DNA of 5,673 nt, taken from an uncultured Bacillota bacterium (GTDB lineage: Bacteria; Bacillota; Clostridia; UBA1381). A model generated the notes under the pieces. That model was given only the letters and a program-made list of their open reading frames with translations. It had not been told where the DNA came from and did not search any database. Where the stretch lies: assembly GCA_949297205.1 (NCBI GenBank), contig CASFSH010000004.1, positions 1-5,673 of the forward strand, in the 5' to 3' direction. The translations under genes and the position numbers were made by a program. Shown piece after piece: positions 1 to 5,216 of the stretch; position 1 is the first letter of the stretch, and the number at the start of each line of letters is the position of its first letter.

Positions 1-553
1 GTATCTTATGAACACACTCCCGGTATCGGTTTGGCAGAATATTTCGGCAAAGCTCATACCGGCGGTAATCTATCAGCTGCTCAGCGTCATAGTTGCGTTT
101 ATCGCGGGGCTGTTGTTCTTTATCATCGGCAGCAATGTTACCGCGACCGATCTCTTCGGAGCAGCAGAGCGCTTCTTTGAAGAGCTGGCAAGGGTTTCAA
201 ACGTACATCTTTGGCTGGTGCTGGCTGAAATCACGATTCTGCTTCTGATTTCGCTTGCCACATCAAATCTGATGGTTTACGCCGCATTGAGCGCAGGTCA
301 CTCATATACGAACCACAAAATGTTGATCTCTGTGGGCGTTTATGTGATATTCTATATCGCAAGCCAGTTTATAAACACTTTCCTGCTCATTGCGGCAGGC
401 ACTTTCCTTGACAATGTCCTGACCGGCGTTGAACTTACCGACGCGCTGCCGCATATGCTCATGGGTGGGATTATCCTGCTGGAGACAGCGTACGGCGCAA
501 TATATTTCTTTATTTCCGGCTACTTTATGAAAAACAAGCTTAATCTTCAATAA
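1..553 (+). CDS. ABC-2 type ABC-transporter permease, C-terminal part (5'-truncated by window edge)
   Basis: This is an integral membrane protein, probably the permease subunit of an ABC transporter; its substrate cannot be told. The first ATG is at 8, but the frame is open upstream to the edge and reads Tyr-Leu before that Met. The resulting 'YLMNTLPVSVWQNISAKL' resembles the internal 'YL(M)LTLPV...SKL' stretch that precedes the third membrane segment in many Firmicute ABC-2 permeases, so the true start very likely lies outside the window. Counting from the ATG at 8, four hydrophobic segments are visible at about 18-41, 67-96, 105-134 and 150-174. With two lost upstream this would give the usual six. 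The protein ends in a short basic tail (KNKLNLQ) and a TAA stop. A hairpin terminator follows. The ATPase partner would be upstream, outside the window. The DNA is GC-richer than its neighbours (58 G+C in bases 1-120). The membrane-protein call is firm; the ABC-2 family is inferred from sequence feel. Confidence 0.66.
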   Translation, partial: YLMNTLPVSVWQNISAKLIPAVIYQLLSVIVAFIAGLLFFIIGSNVTATDLFGAAERFFEELARVSNVHLWLVLAEITILLLISLATSNLMVYAALSAGHSYTNHKMLISVGVYVIFYIASQFINTFLLIAAGTFLDNVLTGVELTDALPHMLMGGIILLETAYGAIYFFISGYFMKNKLNLQ

Positions 554-615
554 AAACAGATATGAGAGCCGTCCGATTTTGGAGCATACGGTTTTATGGC
601 TTTAAATAAGCTTGA

Positions 616-683
616 AAATGCAGACAAAACGCACCGCTCGTACACAAAGTGTACCGGCGAGTGCGTTTTCACTTTTTGCATTT
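616..683 (+). terminator. Rho-independent terminator of the permease gene
   Basis: A strong hairpin: AAAACGCAC (626-634) pairs with GTGCGTTTT (661-669). The stem continues past a single bulge and one mismatch to GTACAC (640-645), an AAA loop and GTGTAC (649-654). It is followed by T-rich sequence (666-677). Outer arms AAATGCA (616-622) and TGCATTT (677-683) can extend it. T638 opposite G656 is a wobble pair only in plus-strand RNA, which favours termination of the plus-strand gene. The A-run on the left could allow some function in the other direction. Confidence 0.72.
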
Positions 684-771
684 AAAATCCGTCAGCCTCT
701 TTATCGGTTTTAATAAGGGCTTGTCCCGTCATTCAACAATGACAAGAACATAGCTCATATTGTTTTATCAC

Positions 772-818
772 AAAAAAGACTGCCGTAATACTTTATTGAT
801 CCACGCATTACAGCAGTC
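772..818 (-). terminator. Rho-independent terminator of pfkA (minus strand)
   Basis: Read on the minus strand, GACTGCTGTAAT (818-807) pairs with ATTACGGCAGTC (789-778) and is followed directly by six T (777-772). Two positions that would be C/A mismatches in plus-strand RNA (784/812 and 790/806) become G-U wobbles in minus-strand RNA. The minus-strand stem therefore runs unbroken for 14 pairs (778-791 with 805-818) around a 13-base loop. This fixes the orientation. It lies about 55 bases after the pfkA stop codon. Confidence 0.88.
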
Positions 819-873
819 CGTTTATATTCTGAAAGACTCGTTATAAAAGTAATTATTTTCAGATTTTTTTACA

Positions 874-1953
874 TTAAACTCCAAAGCTTATACCCATATC
901 CTTTAATCCCCGTATCAATTCACCGTCAACAGGTACTTTTTTCAATTTACCTGCCACTTCTTTTAACGGCACAGGCACAAATTTTCCGTTATGCACACCT
1001 ACCATATTTCCGTATTTCTTTTCTTTTAAAAGTCTTACCGCAGCCATACCCAATTGTGTACACAATATCCTGTCATAAGAACATGGACTGCCTCCGCGCT
1101 GAAAATGTCCCAAAACAACAGGACGTGTTTCGCACTGTGTTATTTTTCCCAATTCATCACTTAGTCTGAACGCTACCGAAGGATTTTTTAATGACGCAAG
1201 GTATGCTTTATATTCTTTTTTACTCATTTTCGATTCAGCTTCGGATTTTATTCCTTCCGCTGCGGCAATAATTGTAAATCTTTTTCCGTTTTTAATACGT
1301 GTATCTATTACCTCTGCAATTTTATCAATATTATAGGGTATTTCGGGTATCAGAATAACATCCGCACCTCCGGCAATTCCTGCATACAAATTCAACCATC
1401 CCACCTTATGTCCCATAACCTCTACAATAAACACACGTTTATGAGAGTATGCCGTAGAGTGAATACGGTCTATCACATCTGTTGCAATATCACAGGCACT
1501 TTGAAATCCAAACGTAATATCAGTGCCGTAAATATCATTGTCAATGGTTTTTGGTAAAGTTATGACATTCAATCCTTCTTCACTAAGAAGATTCGCTGTT
1601 TTATGTGTCCCGTTTCCCCCAAGTATCATCAGACATTCCAGCCCAAGTTTATTATACGTGTCTTTCATTGCTTTAACCTTATCTATTCCGTCCTCTTCAA
1701 TTACACGCATAAGTTTATATGGTCTTCTTGATGTTCCTAAAATTGTACCGCCTAAGGTAAGTATTCCGGAAAAATCTTCAGGTTTCATTTTTTTATATTC
1801 TCCGTTTATCAATCCGGCATAACCATCAAGTATTCCGTAAATTTCAACATCTTTTCCGTATTCCTCATACGACGCTTTTGCGATAGCTCTTATTGCGGCA
1901 TTAAGTCCCTGGCAATCTCCACCGCTTGTCAATAACCCGATTTTTATACTCAT
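874..1953 (-). CDS. pfkA: 6-phosphofructokinase (PfkA family, PKTIDND lineage)
   Basis: Cytoplasmic glycolytic enzyme that phosphorylates fructose 6-phosphate to fructose 1,6-bisphosphate. Numbered from the chosen start (359 residues): N-terminal phosphate loop SGGD at 10-13; GGTILGTSR at 68-76; GGNGT at 112-116; catalytic PKTIDND at 134-140 with Asp138 as the expected base; substrate-site MGHKVGW at 180-186; and a full match to the PFK signature R-x4-GHxQRGG-x5-DR at 277-295. The length exceeds the short E. coli type (320) and fits the group containing both ATP- and PPi-dependent enzymes. Gly115, where PPi enzymes carry Asp, favours ATP; Lys135 is shared by PPi enzymes and actinobacterial ATP enzymes. 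Asn114 replaces the usual Asp/Glu. An ATG at 1959 is only two bases after the AAGGGGA ribosome site, whereas 1953 has eight, so 1953 is preferred (361 residues otherwise). It lies 155-160 bases downstream of ppk1 and has its own terminator. Confidence 0.95.
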   Translation of the reverse strand: MSIKIGLLTSGGDCQGLNAAIRAIAKASYEEYGKDVEIYGILDGYAGLINGEYKKMKPEDFSGILTLGGTILGTSRRPYKLMRVIEEDGIDKVKAMKDTYNKLGLECLMILGGNGTHKTANLLSEEGLNVITLPKTIDNDIYGTDITFGFQSACDIATDVIDRIHSTAYSHKRVFIVEVMGHKVGWLNLYAGIAGGADVILIPEIPYNIDKIAEVIDTRIKNGKRFTIIAAAEGIKSEAESKMSKKEYKAYLASLKNPSVAFRLSDELGKITQCETRPVVLGHFQRGGSPCSYDRILCTQLGMAAVRLLKEKKYGNMVGVHNGKFVPVPLKEVAGKLKKVPVDGELIRGLKDMGISFGV

Positions 1954-1960
1954 TTTCATG

Positions 1961-1967
1961 TCCCCTT
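1961..1967 (-). promoter_or_regulatory. Ribosome binding site that decides the pfkA start
   Basis: The minus-strand sequence AAGGGGA precedes ACATGAAAATG. The GGGG core is 2 bases from the first ATG (1959) but 8 bases from the second (1953). Family members also usually have only a few residues before the K-I-G-x-L-T-S-G-G-D strand. Both points favour initiation at 1953. Confidence 0.6.
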
Positions 1968-2003
1968 ATTTGTATTTATTAAAAATATATCCTTTTACAT
2001 TAT

Positions 2004-2029
2004 TGGAATTATTACAATGTATTATTCCA
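2004..2029. repeat. Imperfect inverted repeat upstream of pfkA (possible operator)
   Basis: TGGAAT-T-AT at 2004-2012 faces AT-T-ATTCCA at 2021-2029: eight of the nine outer positions pair, around an eight-base centre. It sits about 50-75 bases before the pfkA start in an AT-rich spacer (1960-2113). That spacer otherwise contains only a weak promoter candidate on the minus strand (TTCAGA at 2063-2058, 17-base gap, TATAGA at 2040-2035) and no clear terminator after ppk1. The symmetry suggests a protein-binding site, but such repeats also arise by chance in AT-rich DNA. Confidence 0.3.
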
Positions 2030-2113
2030 CATTATCTATAAATTAAAGCTATTGTTTTCTGAACGTTTATTCTTAAATATTCTTTTTAACCGGGCGAACA
2101 GCTTTTTTGCCAT

Positions 2114-4210
2114 TCATTCAAAAGGCTCGGCTGCTGCTGACATCAATGTATGATTTTTTCTTGCATTTCTGTATGCCGTTTCATAAAAATATTCCTGCGA
2201 ATTAATTCTATCTTCGCCTTCCTTTATTTCTTTTCTGACATAACTTCCATCCGGCATCTGCACTCTTGCTTTTACATTATCCTTCAACATTATATTAAAG
2301 ATATAACGTATTCTTTCTTTTATACTCTTATCATAAATAGGCGCTGCAATTTCCACACGTCTTTCCATATTTCTTGTCATAAAATCAGCCGATGAAATAT
2401 ATATTTTTTCACGTTCTCCCGTACCGAATATATATATTCTTGAATGTTCAAGAAATCTTCCTACAATACTTATAATATGAATATTGTCTGTTTTTCCCTT
2501 TATTCCCGACTGCAGGCAATTTATACCTCTTATTATCATGTCAACTTTTATTCCTGCTTCAGACGCCTCAATAAGTTTATCAATTAATTTTTTATCTGTA
2601 AGCGAATTTACTTTTATACCGATATATGCATCTTTTCCCATTTTTTTCGCCGCAATCTCTTCATCAATCATATCAATGATTTTATTCTGCATACAGTTTG
2701 GAGCAGCAAGCAGATGCTGTGTGTTATCTACGGTCTCACCCATAATAAGAGAATTAAATATATTCAAAGCTTCTTTACCCATTTCCGGATTGGCAGTCAT
2801 TAAAGACAAATCGGTATATATACATGATGTTTTTTCATTGTAGTTTCCTGTCCCTATCTGTGTTATATATTCTATGCAGTCATCATTTTTAATTGTAATA
2901 AGGCATAATTTTGAATGTACTTTCAGACCGTCAATTCCATAAATTACATGACATCCCGCTTCTTCAAGAAGCCGTGACCATTCAATATTGTTTTCTTCAT
3001 CAAATCTTGCCTTTAATTCCACAAGCACAACTACTTCTTTTCCGTTTTCAGCGGCTTCTGCCAAAGCTTCCACAACTTTGCTGTGCTTTGCAAGTCGATA
3101 AAGCGTCATTTTAATGGAAACGACATCCGGGTTTACAGCCGCTTCATGAAGCATTCTTAAAAAAGGATTTATACTTTCAAAAGGATATGACAACAAAACA
3201 TCCTTTTTCTTTATTTGCTCAATGACAGGTATGTTTTTTTCTATTTCAGAACTGTTTTGCGGTACCCGTCTGGGATAGAATAAGTTGGTTTTTTTACGAA
3301 GTAAATCCTGTATTTTAAATAAAAAAGACAGATCCATGGGCGAAGATGTCTTAAATACCTGTTTTTTTTCCATTGAAAGAATATCACAAATATTATTTAT
3401 AATATTTCCTTCCAGATCACGCGTCATTTCCAATCTTATGGGACAAAGCTTTTTTCTTTGCTTTATAACCTCTATCATATGGTCACGGTAATTTAAGTCT
3501 TCATCATAAACATTGTCGGCATCAATATCCGCATTTCTTGTAACCCTTATTAACGATTTTGACACTATCTTATATTTATTGAAAATTTTCGGAACACAAT
3601 GGAGAATAAGTTCTTCACAAAGCATATAATAACCCGGACGCATAGGCAATGCAATAAGTCTTTCAAAAACACCGTTAGTACACGGAATTATAGCAAGTTT
3701 TTCTTTTTCATTTTTAGTTTCAAGTGAAACAACCGCATAAATATTTTTATTTTTCAAAAAAGGAAACGGCTGTTTTTTCCCTACAACAAAAGGCGATAGT
3801 AACGGTCTTATTTCACTTTCAAAATAATTTTCAAGATATTGCGCTTCATTATCCTTTAATAAAGAAAAATTAATAATGTTAATATTGTATTTGGATAGTC
3901 CGCTGATAAGTCCTGCATATTCCTTGTCTTTTCTTTTATATAATGTACGTATATTTTTAAACAACGCATCTATCTGCTCTTCCGCTGTCATATTTGTCTT
4001 ATTTTCACGTTCATCTTTATTCAAAAGCATCATATCATAAAGCGAACCTATTCTTACCATAAAAAATTCATCAAGATTACTTTGAAATATGGATAAGAAA
4101 TTTAATCTCTCACATAATGGATTATTTTCATCTTCCGCTTCTTCCAAAACACGTTCATTGAATTTCAGCCATGATAATTCTCTGTTTTTATAACAAGAAA
4201 TATTATCCAT
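2114..4210 (-). CDS. ppk1: Polyphosphate kinase 1
   Basis: Reversibly transfers the gamma-phosphate of ATP onto inorganic polyphosphate. The 698 residues match the usual family length, so the gene is complete. Domains in order: N-terminal helical domain opening with NRELSWLKFNERVLEEA (9-25) and SNLDEFFMVRIGSL (44-57); head domain (about 110-320); then two phospholipase-D-like catalytic domains. Key sites: LLSYPFES (339-346); MTLYR (368-372), whose Arg372 matches the metal/ATP-site arginine; GLKVHSKL (428-435) with His432, the expected autophosphorylated histidine (E. coli His435); TGNYN (454-458); LEHSRIYIF (587-595) with His589 (E. coli His592); and SSADFMTRNMERRVE (606-620). The start is fixed by GGAGGGG at 4222-4216, five bases before the ATG. 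No substitution of catalytic residues is seen. It lies upstream of pfkA on the same strand and is preceded by its own promoter region. No PPX exopolyphosphatase is visible in the window. Confidence 0.98.
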   Translation of the reverse strand: MDNISCYKNRELSWLKFNERVLEEAEDENNPLCERLNFLSIFQSNLDEFFMVRIGSLYDMMLLNKDERENKTNMTAEEQIDALFKNIRTLYKRKDKEYAGLISGLSKYNINIINFSLLKDNEAQYLENYFESEIRPLLSPFVVGKKQPFPFLKNKNIYAVVSLETKNEKEKLAIIPCTNGVFERLIALPMRPGYYMLCEELILHCVPKIFNKYKIVSKSLIRVTRNADIDADNVYDEDLNYRDHMIEVIKQRKKLCPIRLEMTRDLEGNIINNICDILSMEKKQVFKTSSPMDLSFLFKIQDLLRKKTNLFYPRRVPQNSSEIEKNIPVIEQIKKKDVLLSYPFESINPFLRMLHEAAVNPDVVSIKMTLYRLAKHSKVVEALAEAAENGKEVVVLVELKARFDEENNIEWSRLLEEAGCHVIYGIDGLKVHSKLCLITIKNDDCIEYITQIGTGNYNEKTSCIYTDLSLMTANPEMGKEALNIFNSLIMGETVDNTQHLLAAPNCMQNKIIDMIDEEIAAKKMGKDAYIGIKVNSLTDKKLIDKLIEASEAGIKVDMIIRGINCLQSGIKGKTDNIHIISIVGRFLEHSRIYIFGTGEREKIYISSADFMTRNMERRVEIAAPIYDKSIKERIRYIFNIMLKDNVKARVQMPDGSYVRKEIKEGEDRINSQEYFYETAYRNARKNHTLMSAAAEPFE

Positions 4211-4317
4211 CTTTTCCCCTCCGCAAACTTTTTATCAGAAAATGTTTTTTCTGTTTAAAATAAAAACATATTTATCCCCAAAGTATTTAAAATATCTTCT
4301 GAGAATCCCTACATTAC

Positions 4318-4344
4318 AGTATAGCACCGCTATGTAAATTCCAA
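4318..4344 (-). promoter_or_regulatory. Candidate ppk1 promoter (extended -10)
   Basis: On the minus strand, TGCTATACT (4326-4318) is an extended -10 element with a five-of-six match to TATAAT. TTGGAA (4344-4339) lies 15 bases upstream as a weak -35. Transcription would begin near 4311, giving a leader of about 100 bases. An alternative further upstream is a perfect TTGACA (4379-4374) followed after 18 bases by a poor -10, TGATAA (4355-4350). The -10 element overlaps a small dyad, ATAGC-ACC-GCTAT (4321-4333). Confidence 0.45.
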
Positions 4345-4372
4345 TACCGTTATCAGGTTAATCCTATGTAAA
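4333..4372 (-). promoter_or_regulatory. Pho-box-like repeats upstream of ppk1
   Basis: On the minus strand, TTTACA occurs at 4372-4367 and again at 4338-4333, each followed by TAG (TTTACATAG, a 34-base direct repeat). TTAACC (4361-4356) lies 11 bases after the first. Firmicute PhoP binds TT(A/T/C)ACA-like hexamers at about 11-base phase, often in the -20 to -60 region, and 0, 11 and 34 fit that phase at three of four positions. Phosphate-starvation control of ppk is known in other bacteria. Its use here is inference, and the third repeat unit is missing. Confidence 0.3.
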
Positions 4373-4400
4373 ATGTCAAAAAAAGTATTAAAATGTTTTT

Positions 4401-4440
4401 TATTAAAATTTTCGGCAGGAGTGTAATCTCCTGCCGAAAA
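4401..4440 (-). terminator. Rho-independent terminator of the helix-bundle gene
   Basis: A perfect 13-base-pair hairpin, TTTTCGGCAGGAG (4409-4421), loop TGTAAT, CTCCTGCCGAAAA (4428-4440). On the minus strand the stem ends in four T and continues into TTTTAATA-type sequence (4408-4401). It lies 46 bases after the stop codon of the gene at 4487-4921 and upstream of the ppk1 promoter. It therefore separates the two transcription units. The flanking A/T tracts would also allow it to act on the plus strand. Confidence 0.9.
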
Positions 4441-4486
4441 CTAAATTATTACGCATTTTAATTACAGATACAAGCTTATTGCCCTA

Positions 4487-4921
4487 TTATAAAAACTCTC
4501 TTATATCCACTGTTAATTTTTCCTCAAGATTAATAAGTCTTTTTGTAATATCCTTTACCTTTTCCTCTGCTGCCTCATATTGATTAAGATACTTATTCAA
4601 TGACTTTACACCCATATTACATCCATCTGTAATAAGATCCGCAACGGTGCTGTCCTGAGGTTCCACCGCGAGCATCACGTTGGTTTTTATCCACGACATA
4701 CCCTTTGCAACAGGATTGGGTTCTTTCCCCGAATCATCATAATCATTCAGAATTTCCTTTGTTTCTGTTTCCAGCTTCTGATGTTCTTCTCTGCATTTTG
4801 CCAACAATTCACGAAAATTATCATCATGTGTATGGTCAAGAACATCATCTATGGCACCTATTCCCATTTTTATACCCGCATTACATTCTTTTAACAATTC
4901 GATTGTATCATTATTTATCAT
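4487..4921 (-). CDS. Small all-helical protein, ferritin-like / DUF2383-type four-helix bundle, function unknown
   Basis: A 144-residue soluble protein with no signal peptide or membrane segment. Predicted helices by pattern are about 3-30, 33-60, 70-86 and 89-140, with a Pro/Gly/Asp turn (DDSGKEPNP, 62-70) in the middle. The layout resembles DUF2383-like ferritin-fold proteins: 'EEHQKLETE' in helix 2, 'SWIKTNVMLAV' in helix 3, and 'ADLITDGCNMGVKSLNKYL' in helix 4. Possible metal ligands are sparse (His30, His32, Glu45, Glu46, His47) and a full di-iron set is not evident, so no catalytic role is claimed. Three cysteines lie at 13, 43 and 101. GGAGG (4932-4928), six bases before the ATG, supports the start. 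It is monocistronic, with its own terminator, sits just upstream of ppk1 on the same strand and is divergent from iorA. It is certainly a gene; the family call is tentative. Confidence 0.8.
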   Translation of the reverse strand: MINNDTIELLKECNAGIKMGIGAIDDVLDHTHDDNFRELLAKCREEHQKLETETKEILNDYDDSGKEPNPVAKGMSWIKTNVMLAVEPQDSTVADLITDGCNMGVKSLNKYLNQYEAAEEKVKDITKRLINLEEKLTVDIREFL

Positions 4922-4986
4922 AATAATCCTCCGTTTTTTATTCTTATTTTGCTCATATTTAAAAATTTTATTCGAAATAAGTCATT

Positions 4987-5014
4987 AATAACCAATTTTC
5001 AGTTATTGGTTATT
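4987..5014. repeat. Perfect inverted repeat in the divergent regulatory region
   Basis: AATAACCAAT (4987-4996), an 8-base centre, then ATTGGTTATT (5005-5014), with ten of ten positions paired. It lies 66-93 bases upstream of the helix-bundle gene and about 117 bases before the iorA -35 element. It could be an operator for a dimeric regulator of the leftward gene. A terminator reading on the plus strand (five T follow at 5013-5017) is less likely, because no plus-strand gene ends nearby. Confidence 0.5.
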
Positions 5015-5089
5015 TTTATCATATTACATAAATAAAAATGTTAATTTTATTTTTTGTATTTCAAAAATTTTACCGATTAAAGACATTAA

Positions 5090-5147
5090 TTTTAAATTGA
5101 TTAAAACTTTATCAGTACCCCTGCCCGCACTTGACTTTTTAAATTGA
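5090..5147 (+). repeat. Short direct repeat upstream of iorA
   Basis: TTTTAAATTGA occurs at 5090-5100 and again at 5137-5147; the second copy lies inside the -35/-10 spacer of the iorA promoter. The 47-base spacing is not a whole number of short helical steps, and the unit is AT-rich. It may be a regulator site or chance. Confidence 0.25.
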
Positions 5148-5159
5148 ATGGACTATAAT
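5131..5159 (+). promoter_or_regulatory. Sigma-A-type promoter of iorA
   Basis: TTGACT (5131-5136), exactly 17 bases, then a perfect TATAAT (5154-5159). This is the best promoter in the window. Transcription should start near 5166, giving a leader of about 50 bases before the GTG at 5217. The -10 is the left half of an inverted repeat, TATAATA (5154-5160) and TATTATA (5169-5175), which could serve as an operator over the start site but is pure A/T. A GC-rich patch (5117-5130) lies just upstream. Confidence 0.85.
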
Positions 5160-5203
5160 ATAAATTGGTATTATATAAAATAATTTTTTGGAATTTTACA
5201 TAT

Positions 5204-5208
5204 AGGAG
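5204..5208 (+). promoter_or_regulatory. Ribosome binding site fixing the GTG start of iorA
   Basis: AGGAG followed by eight A-rich bases and then GTG at 5217. No ATG in this frame occurs until codon 8, which has no ribosome site and would remove the conserved N-terminal strand. GTG is therefore the start. Confidence 0.85.
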
Positions 5209-5216
5209 CAAAAAAA

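Larger units (their letters stand above)
554..873. other. Gene-free convergent spacer between the permease and pfkA
   Basis: About 320 bases with no credible gene. It holds two separate terminators (616-683 for the plus strand, 772-818 for the minus strand). Between them is a small hairpin, GTCATT-CAAC-AATGAC at 728-743, without a T-run and with no assigned role. A weak CCGT/ACGG hairpin followed by TTTT lies just after the permease stop (about 568-597). A 15-codon ATG frame at 562-609 has no ribosome binding site and is not called. The GC-rich character of the left gene fades across this spacer. Confidence 0.7.

Noticed and set aside
73..550. Minus-strand open frames opposite the permease
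   Set aside because: They lie wholly within a clear membrane-protein gene on the other strand, have no ribosome sites and show no recognisable protein features.
562..609. A 15-codon ATG frame after the permease stop
   Set aside because: Too short, no ribosome binding site, and the region is better explained as a transcript end.
1538..3491. Plus-strand open frames inside pfkA and ppk1
   Set aside because: They are antisense shadows of strongly motif-supported genes, with low-complexity Phe/Ile/Ser-rich translations.
4223..4320. Riboswitch or structured leader for ppk1
   Set aside because: The leader of about 100 bases is A/T-rich and shows no conserved riboswitch core or attenuator hairpin.
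4705..4923. Plus-strand frame opposite the helix-bundle gene
   Set aside because: The minus-strand gene has a GGAGG ribosome site and a coherent helical protein; the opposite frame does not.
4922..5216. Mobile-element end or attachment site in the divergent spacer
   Set aside because: The repeats are short, there are no transposase or integrase genes, and the spacer is adequately explained by two divergent promoters.
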